From the NCBI RefSeq assembly GCF_025363195.1, contig NZ_JANYEK010000206.1, forward strand, positions 1 to 64,000: a stretch of DNA of 64,000 bases, written 5' to 3'. Source of the stretch: Sphingomonas sp. (GTDB taxonomy: Bacteria > Pseudomonadota > Alphaproteobacteria > Sphingomonadales > Sphingomonadaceae). Numbering within the stretch: the first letter of the stretch is position 1; each line of letters starts with the position of its first letter. The translations under genes and the position numbers were made by a program. The notes beneath the pieces are model-generated. The model was not told the DNA's origin. It worked only from the letters and a program-made list of their open reading frames with translations, and did not search any database. Below, in pieces: positions 1-10,792 of this stretch.

Positions 1-651
1 GCGGACTTCGTGCGCCACCATTTCCCGACGATCTACGAGAAGTTGATCAGCCTCGGCATCGACATGACGAAGGCGCCGATCCCGGTCGTGCCGGCCCAGC
101 ATTATACCTGCGGCGGCATCGTCATCGATCTCGACGGCAAGACCGATCTGCCGGGCCTGTACGCGGCGGGCGAATGCAGCGAGAGCGGGCTACACGGCGC
201 CAACCGCCTGGCCAGCAATTCGCTGCTCGAATGCTTCGTGTTCGGGGAAAGTGCCGCCAAGAACATCATCGCCTGTTGGGACGACCTGCCCGCGCCGCCG
301 CCGATCCGCCCGTGGGACGAAAGCCGCGTCGCGGATTCGGACGAAGAAGTGGTGATCAAGCAGAACTGGACCGAAATCCGCCGCTTCATGTGGAATTATG
401 TCGGCATCGTGCGCACGACCAAGCGGCTGGAACGCGCGCAGCACCGCATCCGCCTGCTGACCGATGAAGTGAACGATTATTATGGCCATTTCCGCGTCAC
501 GCCGGACCTGATCGAACTGCGCAACCTGCTGCAGACCGCCGAACTGATCGTGTTGAGCGCACTGCACCGCCACGAAAGTCGCGGGCTGCATTACACGCTC
601 GATTACCCCAGGACGCTGGACGAGGCGGTGGACACGATCCTGGTGCCCTGA
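1..651 (+). CDS. nadB: L-aspartate oxidase, C-terminal part (5' end outside window)
   Basis: Frame open from base 1; [45 protein letters not shown] is typical of NadB/SdhA-family flavoproteins. Confidence 0.93.
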   Translation, partial: ADFVRHHFPTIYEKLISLGIDMTKAPIPVVPAQHYTCGGIVIDLDGKTDLPGLYAAGECSESGLHGANRLASNSLLECFVFGESAAKNIIACWDDLPAPPPIRPWDESRVADSDEEVVIKQNWTEIRRFMWNYVGIVRTTKRLERAQHRIRLLTDEVNDYYGHFRVTPDLIELRNLLQTAELIVLSALHRHESRGLHYTLDYPRTLDEAVDTILVP

Positions 652-702
652 GACTTTATTGGTGCCCCAAGACTTTTGGCGTTGCACTCCTCGACCAAGC
701 AT

Positions 703-799
703 CCGTCATTCCCGCGCAGGCAGGAATCCATATCGGATGACGTCTCGACTCCAAGCTGACGTTTCAGATTATGGATCCCCGCCTGCGCGGGAATGACGG
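703..799. repeat. REP/MITE-like intergenic inverted repeat
   Basis: Left arm CCGTCATTCCCGCGCAGGCAGGAATCCATA (703-732), right arm TATGGATCCCCGCCTGCGCGGGAATGACGG (770-799); imperfect ~30 bp inverted repeat. Confidence 0.8.
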
Positions 800-995
800 A
801 ATTCTATCCCGTGGACCGGGGGCTAAAAATACATTCGGCGCAAGAAGGGGCGCGCACAAAATTCCCTGAACGGCGTCAAACGGTTACCGCTGATTCAATC
901 CACCGCAGGTCAGGCGCGGTTCATCGCAGACTTCCTATAATGGTATTTTTCGGGGATTTTCCTCGGCTAGGCTCGGTCGTGCGGGGATACGAAGC

Positions 996-2099
996 ATGAC
1001 ATTGGCTATTTTCACGGCGGACAGGAACAGCGCGCGCCGCGCGGTGGCCGCGCTGACGTTCGCGGCGATGCTCGGGTCGTGCTCTTATGGCAGCCCGAAA
1101 CAGGTGGCAGCGTCGCTGCCTCCGCCGACCTATCAGCTGATCGTGCCGGTGCCGCCGCGCGCGCCCAAGCCGGTCCCGGCGCCACAGGGGCTGATCGCCC
1201 ACGTCACCGCGCTCAGGGAAAATTTCCGTGGCAAGGTCGGCATTGCAGTGCGCAGCATCGATCAGGGCTGGACGGTCGACACCAACGGCGACATCCGCCT
1301 GCCACAGCAAAGCGTGAGCAAATTGTGGGTCGCGATGACCGTGCTCGATTTCCGCGATTCCGGGCGCCTGAAACTCGAGGATGCGGTGACGATTCGCCGC
1401 GAGGACCTGACGGTGTTCCACCAGCCGGTCGCCGCCCTGGTCAAGGGCGATGGCTACACCACGACGGTGGGCGACCTGTTGCAACGCGCGCTGACGATGA
1501 GCGACAACACCTGCAACGACCGGCTGCTGCAATATGTCGGTGGTCCCGGCGCGGTACGGGCGTTCATCGCGCGCAAGAATCTCGGCGATATCCGTTTCGG
1601 CCCCGGCGAACGGCTGCTGCAGAGCGCGACTGCCGGGCTCGACTGGAGGCCGGAATACGCCTTTGGCAACGCCTTCAATCGCGCGCGCGACCGACTGTCG
1701 AAAACCGACCGGATCGCTGCGTTCGACCGCTACGTGTCCAATCCGCCCGACGGCGCGGCACCGACTGCGATCGCCGGCGCATTGGCCAAGTTGAAGCAGG
1801 GCGAATTACTCTCCACCAGTTCGACCGAGTATCTCATCGGCACGATGGAATCGTCGAAGACCGGCAAGCAGCGGATGCACGGTGCGGTGCCGCCGGGCTG
1901 GAGCTTCGGCCACAAGACCGGCACGGGGCAGGATCTTGCCGGGCGCACCGCGGGCTATAACGATGTCGGCGTGCTGATCGCGCCGGACGGGCGCAGCTAT
2001 TCGCTGGCGGTGATGATCGGTGACACGCCGCGCCCGATCCCCGAGCGGCAGGCCTTGATGCAGGCGGTGGTCGCGGCCGTGGTGATGAACCACGGTTGA
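996..2099 (+). CDS. class A beta-lactamase-like serine hydrolase, putative lipoprotein
   Basis: SVSK (SxxK), MSDN (SDN) and HKTG (KTG) motifs in order; lipobox-like LGSC near the N-terminus. Confidence 0.85.
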   Translation: MTLAIFTADRNSARRAVAALTFAAMLGSCSYGSPKQVAASLPPPTYQLIVPVPPRAPKPVPAPQGLIAHVTALRENFRGKVGIAVRSIDQGWTVDTNGDIRLPQQSVSKLWVAMTVLDFRDSGRLKLEDAVTIRREDLTVFHQPVAALVKGDGYTTTVGDLLQRALTMSDNTCNDRLLQYVGGPGAVRAFIARKNLGDIRFGPGERLLQSATAGLDWRPEYAFGNAFNRARDRLSKTDRIAAFDRYVSNPPDGAAPTAIAGALAKLKQGELLSTSSTEYLIGTMESSKTGKQRMHGAVPPGWSFGHKTGTGQDLAGRTAGYNDVGVLIAPDGRSYSLAVMIGDTPRPIPERQALMQAVVAAVVMNHG

Positions 2100-2183
2100 C
2101 GATATTCGCCGTCGTCCGGTCAGATTGAGAATAGCGTCAGTAACGGGCTTGGGGCCGGGCCAAGTCGCTGCTATCCCCCGCCT

Positions 2184-4970
2184 ATGCCGCATCTCTATCT
2201 TGTCGACGGTTCGGGCTATATCTTCCGTGCCTATCACCGCCTGCCGCCGCTGACCAACAAGCATGGCGAGCCGGTGGGGGCCGTCTATGGCTATACGACG
2301 ATGCTGTGGAAGCTGGTCGACGAGCTTCACGCGGCCGACGGTCCGACGCATATGGCGGTGATTCTCGACAAGTCGTCGAAGACCTTCCGCAACGACCTGT
2401 ACGATAAATACAAGGCGCACCGCCCGCCACCGCCCGAGGATCTGGTGCCGCAATTCCCAATGATCCGCGATGCCACACGTGCGTTCAGCCTGCCGTGCAT
2501 CGAAACCGAGGGGCTGGAGGCGGACGACATCATCGCCTGCTATTCCAAGGCCGCGCTGGCACAGGGCTGGCAAGTGACGATCGTCTCATCGGACAAGGAT
2601 CTGATGCAACTGATCGAACCCGGGCTCGATCTGTACGACACGATGAACAACCGCCGGCTCGGGGCTGAGCATGTCGCGGAGAAGTTCTTCGGCATCGTGC
2701 CCACGCAACTGGGCGATGTGCTGGCCTTGATGGGGGACAGCGTCGATAACGTGCCGGGTGTGCCGGGCGTGGGGCCGAAGACCGCAGCCAAGCTGATCCT
2801 CGAACATGGCGACCTCGAATCCGTGCTGGCGGCCGCCCCGGCTATGAAGCTGGGCAAGCTGCGCGACAATCTGATCGAGCATGCCGAGATGGCGCGACTG
2901 TCGCGCGTGCTGGTCGATCTGAAATGCGACGTGGCGCTGCCCGAACCGCTCGACGATCTGATGTTGCAGGGCATTCCCGATGCCCCGTTGCGCGCGTTCC
3001 TCGAGCATCATGGTTTCAAGTCGCTGCTCGCCAAACTCTCGGCGGTGGCCGATGCGCCGGTCGCCGCGCCGCATTCCGACCCCGGCCTGATCGTCGTGCC
3101 GCAGGAGGAAGACCCGCCCTGCGCGCATGACGAGTATGAGACGGTGGTGGACGAGGCTGCGCTCGACCGCTGGATCCAGATCGCGCGGCATCAGGGCTGG
3201 ATCGCGATCGATACCGAGACGACCGGCGTGGATGCGACCCGCGCCGAGCTGGTCGGGGTGAGCATGGCGCTGCACCCCAACCTCGCCTGCTACGTCCCGC
3301 TCGCGCATGGCGGCACGGACATGTTCGCCGAGGTTCCGGTGCAACTCGATCGCACAGTGGCGCTGGCGAAGTTGAAGACCCTGTTCGAGGATCCGAGCGT
3401 CCTGAAGATCGGCCACAATCTCAAATACGACATGATCGTACTGGGCCGGTGTGGGCTGGACATCGCGCCGTTCGACGACACGATCGTGATGAGCTTCGAT
3501 CTCGATGCGGGCTTGCACGGCCATGGCATGGACGAACTCGCCGCGACGCACCTGTCGCACAGCTGTATCGCGTTCAAGGATGTGGTCGGCACCGGCAAGT
3601 CGCAGCGCAGTTTCGCCGAGATCGATCTCAAGGCCGCGACGCGCTATGCCGCCGAGGATGCCGATGTGACGCTCCGGTTGTGGCGGCGCTTCAAGCCGCG
3701 TCTGGCGGGCGAGGCGGCGACACGCGTGTACGAGATGGTTGACCGCCCGTTGGTCCCGGTCATCGCACAGATGGAGCGACATGGCATCAAGGTCGACGCG
3801 GCCAAGCTGTCGGCGCTGTCGACCGCGTTCGCGCATCAGATGGGCGCGCTGGAAGTCGAGATCCACGCACTGGCGGGCGGTGCCTTCACGATCGGATCGC
3901 CGAAGCAATTGGGCGACGTGCTGTTCGAACGGATGGGCATCAAGGGCGGCCGCAAGGGCAAGTCCGGCGTGTATTCCACCGATGTCACCGAGCTTGAGCG
4001 CATCGCGGCGGGCCAGGGTGTGGACGGGGACTCGCCGGGCCAGGATATTGCGCGCAAGGTGCTGGACTGGCGGCAATTGTCGAAGCTGAAATCCACCTAT
4101 ACCGATGCGTTGCAGGCGCAGATCAACCCGGCGACGGGGCGTGTGCATACGTCGTACAGCCTGACCGGTGCGCAGACCGGGCGGCTGTCCTCGACCGATC
4201 CCAATCTGCAGAACATCCCGATCCGCACCGAGACCGGACGACAGATTCGCGAGGCCTTCGTCGCGGAACCGGGCAATGTTCTGCTCGCCGCCGATTATTC
4301 GCAGATCGAGTTGCGCCTCGCCGCGCACATGGCCGACGTCCCCGCGCTGAAACAGGCGTTCGCCAACGGCGACGATATCCACAGCCTCACCGCGCAGGAA
4401 TTGTTCGGCGAGGTCAACCGCGACACGCGCGGGCGGGCCAAGACGATCAACTTCGCAATCCTCTACGGCATCAGCCGCTGGGGTCTCGCCGGGCGGCTCG
4501 ACGTGACGGCGGACGAGGCGCAGGCGATGATCGACCGCTATTTCGAACGCTTCCCCGGCATTCGCAACTATATCGCCTCAACGACCGAATTCGTCCGCGA
4601 AAAGGGCTACACGCTCACGCTGTTCGGGCGAAAGACGCACTTTTCGCGGATCAATTCCAAAATCCAGCACGAACGCCAAGGCGCCGAACGCGCCGCGATC
4701 AACGCGCCGATCCAGGGGACGAGCGCGGACATCATCAAGCGCGCGATGGTGCGGATGGGGCCGGCCTTGCTGGATGCGGACCTGCCCAACGTGCGCATGC
4801 TGCTGCAAGTGCACGACGAACTTGTCTTCGAACTGCCCGCGGGTGACGTGGCGGCGGCAAAACCGGTAATCGAACGTGTGATGGCCACCGCGTCCGAACC
4901 TTTCGTGAAGCTGGACGTGCCACTGGGAATCGAGATCGGTACGGGCCTTAGCTGGGGCGCGGCGCATTGA
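2184..4970 (+). CDS. polA: DNA polymerase I
   Basis: 928 aa with 5'-nuclease, 3'-5' exonuclease and polymerase motifs (DYSQIELRLAAH, QVHDELVFE). Confidence 0.98.
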   Translation: MPHLYLVDGSGYIFRAYHRLPPLTNKHGEPVGAVYGYTTMLWKLVDELHAADGPTHMAVILDKSSKTFRNDLYDKYKAHRPPPPEDLVPQFPMIRDATRAFSLPCIETEGLEADDIIACYSKAALAQGWQVTIVSSDKDLMQLIEPGLDLYDTMNNRRLGAEHVAEKFFGIVPTQLGDVLALMGDSVDNVPGVPGVGPKTAAKLILEHGDLESVLAAAPAMKLGKLRDNLIEHAEMARLSRVLVDLKCDVALPEPLDDLMLQGIPDAPLRAFLEHHGFKSLLAKLSAVADAPVAAPHSDPGLIVVPQEEDPPCAHDEYETVVDEAALDRWIQIARHQGWIAIDTETTGVDATRAELVGVSMALHPNLACYVPLAHGGTDMFAEVPVQLDRTVALAKLKTLFEDPSVLKIGHNLKYDMIVLGRCGLDIAPFDDTIVMSFDLDAGLHGHGMDELAATHLSHSCIAFKDVVGTGKSQRSFAEIDLKAATRYAAEDADVTLRLWRRFKPRLAGEAATRVYEMVDRPLVPVIAQMERHGIKVDAAKLSALSTAFAHQMGALEVEIHALAGGAFTIGSPKQLGDVLFERMGIKGGRKGKSGVYSTDVTELERIAAGQGVDGDSPGQDIARKVLDWRQLSKLKSTYTDALQAQINPATGRVHTSYSLTGAQTGRLSSTDPNLQNIPIRTETGRQIREAFVAEPGNVLLAADYSQIELRLAAHMADVPALKQAFANGDDIHSLTAQELFGEVNRDTRGRAKTINFAILYGISRWGLAGRLDVTADEAQAMIDRYFERFPGIRNYIASTTEFVREKGYTLTLFGRKTHFSRINSKIQHERQGAERAAINAPIQGTSADIIKRAMVRMGPALLDADLPNVRMLLQVHDELVFELPAGDVAAAKPVIERVMATASEPFVKLDVPLGIEIGTGLSWGAAH

Positions 4971-5003
4971 GCTACGCGCCAGCCCAGACCCTCCCGTTCG
5001 GGA

Positions 5004-6548
5004 TTGATTCGGATCGGACCGGGCAGCCACGTTTTGCCTGATTCAACCGCCGCCACCTCCGGCACGGATGAACTGAACGCGCTCGCCAAGGGCGGACGCA
5101 CGAACATCATCGGCTTCTTGATGCGCCTCGTCGCGCGGCTGCCGTTCCTGTTCATCGCCGGGCGCATCTATGGCCCGGATCAGGTCGGGCGGTTCGCACT
5201 GGCCGTCGTGGTGGTCGAACTCGCCGCATTGATCGCCACGTCGGGGCTGAAACGCGGCCTCGCCCAGGCGCTGTCGGAAAGCGAACGCCCGGCGGTGTGC
5301 GTGGTGTGGGATGCGATGGCGGTAGCGTTGATCGCCTCGCTGATCGCCAGCGCGGTGCTCGTCATGGTCCCGGGCGTGATGTACCCGAACAGCGCGATTC
5401 GCGGCATGGACCGCTGGTTGGCGCTGATCGTCTTCGCCACGGCTTGGTCGGACATCAGCCTGGCCGCTCTGGCCTATCGCCGTAACGTGAAGGCGACCGT
5501 CACGGCGCGCGCGGTGATCGAGCCGTGGACGATCAGCATCGCGGCCTGGGCATTTTCCTATTACTCGCTGCGCGACGGGCTGGTCCTGTCGTACATCGTC
5601 TCGATGTCGGCGGCGTTGATCGCCTCGTTGATCCCGTTCATCCGCAGTTATGGCCTGCCTTATGGCTGGCACCCGCGCCCGAGCATCCTGATCGACCTCG
5701 CCCGGCGCAACGTGCCGCTGGCCGGGGCCGACGCGATCGAATGGGGCACGCGCAACGTCGATCGCTTCATCCTGGGGGTGATGTTCGAACCCAAGATCGT
5801 CGGCATCTATTACATGGCACAACAGGTCGCCTCGATTCCGGGCAAGCTCAAGACCAGTTTCGATCCCATCCTCGGCCCCGTCGTTACCACCGCATTGGCG
5901 CGCGACGACAAGCAGGCGGTGGCGGCGCAGATCCGGCAGGTCGGTTTCTGGATCATGGCGGCGCAGGTCGGGTTGGCCTTGATGGGATCGATCCCTGGAG
6001 AAGCCGTGATGGGCATCGTCGGGCCGCAATTCGTCGCGGGCACGGCGGCGTTGGGTTTCCTGCTCACCGCCGAAGCCGCGGCCTCGACCGGCGCGGTGTC
6101 CGAAAGCGCGCTCGTCTATATCGCGCGGTTCCGCAACCTGGCGATCTCGGCCGGCATGCTGTGTTTCCAGATCACACTCAGCTTCGGGTTGATCTTCGCG
6201 CTGCGCGGCGTCGGCTGGCCGGTGAATTTCCAGGCGGCGGGGCCGGCGGTTGCGCTCCTGCTGTCGGTCGGCCTGACCTCGATCATCAAGTCCAGCCTGC
6301 TATCGCACCTGCTGAAGGCGCGCGTCGCGGGCTGGCGTTGGCCGATGTTATGGGGTGCGCTGGCGGCGATGTTCGTAGGCGGTGTCTTCCTATCTTTGCC
6401 GAGGCAGTATGAATGGGCGGAGGTGGTGTTCGGCATCCCGGCGATCGCCGCCACCTATCTGTTCGTGCTGTTCAAATGGGCGATGACCCCGGCGGACCGG
6501 GCATTGTTCAAATCGATGCCGAAAGAGGGTGAGATGGCGGCGGCCTGA
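5004..6548 (+). CDS. polysaccharide/lipopolysaccharide flippase-like membrane protein (start may be TTG at 5034)
   Basis: Multi-TM protein resembling MOP/Wzx-type oligosaccharide flippases. Confidence 0.8.
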   Translation: MIRIGPGSHVLPDSTAATSGTDELNALAKGGRTNIIGFLMRLVARLPFLFIAGRIYGPDQVGRFALAVVVVELAALIATSGLKRGLAQALSESERPAVCVVWDAMAVALIASLIASAVLVMVPGVMYPNSAIRGMDRWLALIVFATAWSDISLAALAYRRNVKATVTARAVIEPWTISIAAWAFSYYSLRDGLVLSYIVSMSAALIASLIPFIRSYGLPYGWHPRPSILIDLARRNVPLAGADAIEWGTRNVDRFILGVMFEPKIVGIYYMAQQVASIPGKLKTSFDPILGPVVTTALARDDKQAVAAQIRQVGFWIMAAQVGLALMGSIPGEAVMGIVGPQFVAGTAALGFLLTAEAAASTGAVSESALVYIARFRNLAISAGMLCFQITLSFGLIFALRGVGWPVNFQAAGPAVALLLSVGLTSIIKSSLLSHLLKARVAGWRWPMLWGALAAMFVGGVFLSLPRQYEWAEVVFGIPAIAATYLFVLFKWAMTPADRALFKSMPKEGEMAAA

Positions 6549-6561
6549 CTTGCTTCCCTAA

Positions 6562-6665
6562 GGAAGATTGTTTCGCACAATGCCGCGAAGCCACGAAAGA
6601 AAAAAGGGGCGGCCTTCCCAAACTTCTTTTCGTCGCTGCGTGGCTTTGTGTGACACAATCTTTCT
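6562..6665. repeat. long imperfect inverted repeat between the convergent flippase and purH genes
   Basis: GGAAGATTGTTTCGCACAATGCCGCGAAGCCACGAAAGAA matched by the reverse complement of TTCTTTTCGTCGCTGCGTGGCTTTGTGTGACACAATCTTTC; opposite-strand reads give [10 protein letters not shown] / [10 protein letters not shown]. Confidence 0.75.
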
Positions 6666-6692
6666 GGGGCTACGCCGCCAGATCGCCCCCGA

Positions 6693-8258
6693 TCAGTGCC
6701 GGAAGTGGCGCATGCCGGTGAAGACCATCGCCAGCCCCGCCGCATCCGCCGCCGCGATCACCTCATCGTCGCGGATCGATCCCCCAGGCTGGATCACCGC
6801 CGTCGCTCCCGCCTCGACCGCCGCGAGCAGGCCGTCGGCGAAGGGGAAGAAGGCATCCGAGGCGACCGCCGACCCGATCGTACGGGTCTCAGCCCAACCG
6901 GCCTTCTCGGCCGCGTCCTTCGCCTTCCACGCGGCGATGCGCGCGGATTCGAGCCGGTTCATCTGCCCCGCGCCGATCCCGGCGGTGCTGCCGCCCTTGG
7001 CATAGACGATCGCGTTCGATTTGACGTGCTTGGCCACCGTCCAGGCGAAGCGGCAATCGGCCAGTTCCCGTTCGGTGGGGCCGCGCTTCGTCACCACCTT
7101 CAGCTCAGACGGCGTGCCATTGTCCCGGGTCTGAAGCAGCCAGCCGCCGGTGATCGACTTGGCGAGCAACCCGGGCCGCGCGGCATCGGGCAGATCGCCG
7201 GTGAGCAGCAGGCGCAAATTCTTCTTCGCCGCAAAGATCGCCAACGCGTCTTCGTCGGCATCAGGCGCGATCACGACTTCCGTGAAGATGCCCGTGATTG
7301 CGCGCGCCGTCGCCGCATCCAGCGGGCGGTTCAGCGCGATGATGCCGCCGAAGGCCGACACCGTGTCGCAGGCGAACGCGGCCTCATACGCCTCGGCCAA
7401 CGTCGCGGCGGTGGCGACGCCGCAGGGGTTGGCATGCTTGACGATCACGACGCTGGGATCGGCGCCCTTGAATTCGCTGACCAGATCGAGCGCAGCATCC
7501 GCATCGTTGAAATTGTTATAGCTCAATTCCTTGCCCTGCACCTGCCGCGCCTGGCCGATGCCGCGCGCCGCCGGGCCGGTGGCGGTGTAGAACGCCGCCG
7601 CCTGGTGCGGATTCTCGCCATAACGGAGCGCCTGACCATGCTTCAGCGTCAGCGGCAGGATGTCGGGGAAGGATTCACCCTGATCGGCAAAGGCGAACCA
7701 TTGTGCGATCATGCCGTCATAGGCGGCGGTCGCGGCATAGGCCTTGGCGGCGAGCTTGCGACGTTGGTCCAGCGTGGTCGTCCCATCCGTCAGCAAAGCA
7801 TAATCCGCCGGATCGGTGACGATCGCGACGAAGGCGTGGTTCTTCGCCGCCGAGCGAATCATCGACGGGCCCCCGATATCGATATTCTCGATGATCTCGG
7901 GCCGGTCCGCGCCCTTGGCCACGGTCGCTGCGAACGGGTAAAGATTGACCACCACCAGATCGATCGCACCGATATCATGCGCGTTCATCGCCGCGACATG
8001 ATCGGGATTGTCACGCACCGCGAGCAGGCCACCATGGACGATCGGGTGCAATGTCTTGACGCGCCCGTCCATCATCTCGGGAAAACCGGTCAGGTCGCTG
8101 ATGTCGCGCACCTCGAGGCCAGCATCGCGCAAGGCCTTCGCCGTGCCGCCGGTCGAGACAAGGTCCACGCCCTTTGCCGCCAACGCCTGGCCGAGGTCGA
8201 CGATGCCGGTCTTGTCGGACACCGACAATAACGCGCGGCGGATGGGGATGGTCGTCAT
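6693..8258 (-). CDS. purH: bifunctional AICAR formyltransferase / IMP cyclohydrolase
   Basis: [26 protein letters not shown] start at 8258; full-length PurH motifs. Confidence 0.97.
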   Translation of the reverse strand: MTTIPIRRALLSVSDKTGIVDLGQALAAKGVDLVSTGGTAKALRDAGLEVRDISDLTGFPEMMDGRVKTLHPIVHGGLLAVRDNPDHVAAMNAHDIGAIDLVVVNLYPFAATVAKGADRPEIIENIDIGGPSMIRSAAKNHAFVAIVTDPADYALLTDGTTTLDQRRKLAAKAYAATAAYDGMIAQWFAFADQGESFPDILPLTLKHGQALRYGENPHQAAAFYTATGPAARGIGQARQVQGKELSYNNFNDADAALDLVSEFKGADPSVVIVKHANPCGVATAATLAEAYEAAFACDTVSAFGGIIALNRPLDAATARAITGIFTEVVIAPDADEDALAIFAAKKNLRLLLTGDLPDAARPGLLAKSITGGWLLQTRDNGTPSELKVVTKRGPTERELADCRFAWTVAKHVKSNAIVYAKGGSTAGIGAGQMNRLESARIAAWKAKDAAEKAGWAETRTIGSAVASDAFFPFADGLLAAVEAGATAVIQPGGSIRDDEVIAAADAAGLAMVFTGMRHFRH

Positions 8259-8320
8259 CGGGTTCCAGTCGTGCTTGGATCCGGACGGCGGCTGATCCGG
8301 ACGGGCTGCGCTTTGCCCGT

Positions 8321-10063
8321 TCAGTTCGCCCGCTTCAAGACCCAGCTGATGCTTGCGCCACCCGCAGGGGATTCGCCGGTGACGACGAGCTGCTGGGTGG
8401 AGACCGGGCGACCATCGGGGTCGATCCACAAACTGTCCTCTATCCCCAGCGTCCCGCCCCGGCAGCGATATTGCCACAACGTACCGCCGGGCATGCGCAG
8501 CAACGCGGCCATGCCGTCGGCGGTGGGCGAGACCTGCAAGCCTTTGCCGAGGTGGAAGCGCAGCGCGAACGGCGTGGCCGCCGCGCTCTTGCGGCGCTTG
8601 CCGGCGGGGAGCAGCATATCCTCGCCCCGCAATTCACGCCCGTCGCTGCCGAGCACGAGCTGTCGACGATGCACGAAACCGTAGCGCCGGGCATAACCGT
8701 CATGGCTCGCCTCGATCCGGCTGGAATTCTCCGACTCCTGACGGGTCAATTCGACCTCGGCCACACCGCGCCCGAGCGTGCCATCGGCATGGATCGCCGT
8801 CGAATTGCTGTCGCCGACGATCAACGTCGAATGCGCCGCCGTGGTGCGCAAGCCATCGGCGAGGTCGGGCAGCAATTCCGCCACCGCCGCCCGCGCGCCG
8901 CCGCAATTGACCACCAACCGGTGTGGCCCGTCCGACATCTCGAACGCCAGGGTCGAGGCGCATCCGCCCTCGACCAGCCGGGCGACCGGCGGGGGCGCTG
9001 CATCGATAATGACGACAGCCGAGCCCGCCGACAGCCGCTGATAGCCCCAGTCGCGTGCCTGCCGTAAGGGCCGCGCGCGGATCCCCGTGGCCTCGACGAT
9101 CTGCGCCAGTATCTCTGCCGCGACCGGGCCGCCGCCCTGCCAGCTCGAAAGTCCGCGATCGCCCAGACACACGCCGAGCAACGCCGGCACCATCCGCCCC
9201 AGCGCGTCGTACACAGCGGCGGGCGCACCCAAGCGGCGCGATTCATAGGTTTCGCGCAGCATCGTCAGCAGCATGATGATGTCGAGTTGCGCGGCTGGCG
9301 AACGCGCCACGCTGCCGCCATCCTCGAACACCGATTGCGCGATGGCACGGTTGAGCGCCGCCTCCATGCCCACACGACGGGCATCGCCGCCGGCGATCAA
9401 CAGTCCGGCCGCGCACACGCCGCACATCGCGGCGATGCGCGGTGCACCGGGTGCCATTTTCTCGGCACCGCGATCGATATGCCGTGCGCCCCGCGCCAGC
9501 GTGTTGAGCACGCTGCTGCGATAGACCAGATCGGCGGAGGACAGAATCAAAGGCGCATGCGACGTCCAGAACAGGATGCGTCGGCCCCACAGATCGGCGC
9601 GCCAGGCGGGTTCGGTCACCTTGTCGGCATGCACAGCGAGCCAGCCGCGCATCACCTGTTCGGCGATCGGAGATCCTTGTGCGCGCGTCGCCACGGTCGA
9701 CAGGTCGCGCAGCCAGGCGAAGCTATGAAGATATCCGACGAAGGGGCGCGACTGCACCGCCTTGCGATCGAACAGCGCATCCAATGCATGGACCTCGCCC
9801 CGGAACGACATTTGCCCGGCGAGCAGCGCCCGCCCACGCGCCACATCGCCGATAAAGGGATCATCGGGCACGGCGATCAGCTTCAGCGGATGGCGGCCCT
9901 TCAACTTCAGACCGTGGATCGGCGTGCGCCAGGTCAGGCGATGGAAGCGTTCGGAGATGCGTTCCGCCAGCGACAGCCCGGTATCGCCGCCCAGCCGGAT
10001 CAGCCGCTTGCCCTCGTCGATACCGTCCCGTTCGCCCCGCTCCCGTTCGCCCATCGCGCTCAC
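8321..10063 (-). CDS. heparinase II/III family protein
   Basis: 580 aa; [19 protein letters not shown] and C-terminal beta-sandwich-like region; heparinase II/III-like. Confidence 0.8.
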   Translation of the reverse strand: MSAMGERERGERDGIDEGKRLIRLGGDTGLSLAERISERFHRLTWRTPIHGLKLKGRHPLKLIAVPDDPFIGDVARGRALLAGQMSFRGEVHALDALFDRKAVQSRPFVGYLHSFAWLRDLSTVATRAQGSPIAEQVMRGWLAVHADKVTEPAWRADLWGRRILFWTSHAPLILSSADLVYRSSVLNTLARGARHIDRGAEKMAPGAPRIAAMCGVCAAGLLIAGGDARRVGMEAALNRAIAQSVFEDGGSVARSPAAQLDIIMLLTMLRETYESRRLGAPAAVYDALGRMVPALLGVCLGDRGLSSWQGGGPVAAEILAQIVEATGIRARPLRQARDWGYQRLSAGSAVVIIDAAPPPVARLVEGGCASTLAFEMSDGPHRLVVNCGGARAAVAELLPDLADGLRTTAAHSTLIVGDSNSTAIHADGTLGRGVAEVELTRQESENSSRIEASHDGYARRYGFVHRRQLVLGSDGRELRGEDMLLPAGKRRKSAAATPFALRFHLGKGLQVSPTADGMAALLRMPGGTLWQYRCRGGTLGIEDSLWIDPDGRPVSTQQLVVTGESPAGGASISWVLKRAN

Positions 10064-10752
10064 CCGGCGGCTATTCCCGTCTTCAGACCGGCGATGTTCG
10101 CGGCATAGGCATCGGGGCCACCCCGGAAGGTCGCGGTGCCCGCCACCAGCACATCCGCCCCGGCGGCGATGGCGCGGGACGCGGTATTGTGGTCGATCCC
10201 GCCATCGACTTCGAGGTCGATATCGAATCCCCCGGCATCGACCATCTTGCGGATCGCGGCGATCTTCGTCAGCTGGCTTTCGATGAAGCTCTGCCCACCG
10301 AACCCGGGATTGACGCTCATCACCAGCACCAGATCGACCATGTCGAGCAGGTAATCCAGCGCCTTGGCCGGGGTCTGCGGCGTTAGCACCACGCCCGCGC
10401 GCTTGCCCATCGATCGGATGTGCTGGAGGCTACGATGCGTGTGCGGCCCGGCCTCGACATGCACGCTGATCGTGTCCGCACCGGCACTCGCAAAATCCTC
10501 GAGGAACGCATCGACCGGGGCGATCATCAAATGCACGTCGATCGGCTTGGCGGTGTGCGGGCGGATCGCCTTCACCACCATCGGCCCCATCGTGATGTTG
10601 GGGACGAAATGGCCGTCCATCACATCGACATGGATCCAGTCCGCCCCGGCGGCGTCGATCGCGCGGACCTCCTCGCCCAGGCGCGCGAAATCGGCGGAGA
10701 GGATCGAAGGGGCGATCCGAACCGGGCGTTTGAGTGGAAGAGTTGCGGCCAT
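10060..10752 (-). CDS. rpe: ribulose-phosphate 3-epimerase
   Basis: [47 protein letters not shown]. Confidence 0.98.
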   Translation of the reverse strand: MAATLPLKRPVRIAPSILSADFARLGEEVRAIDAAGADWIHVDVMDGHFVPNITMGPMVVKAIRPHTAKPIDVHLMIAPVDAFLEDFASAGADTISVHVEAGPHTHRSLQHIRSMGKRAGVVLTPQTPAKALDYLLDMVDLVLVMSVNPGFGGQSFIESQLTKIAAIRKMVDAGGFDIDLEVDGGIDHNTASRAIAAGADVLVAGTATFRGGPDAYAANIAGLKTGIAAG

Positions 10753-10792
10753 GCAGGCGTCTCTAGCATGGCTGACTCATGCCGCAAGTCGC

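Noticed and set aside
2586-4382. 598-aa minus-strand ORF antisense to polA
   Set aside because: High-GC shadow ORF; His/Arg/Gln-rich composition with no recognisable domain, opposite a clear PolA frame.
6696-8231. 511-aa plus-strand ORF opposite purH
   Set aside because: Antisense shadow of purH.
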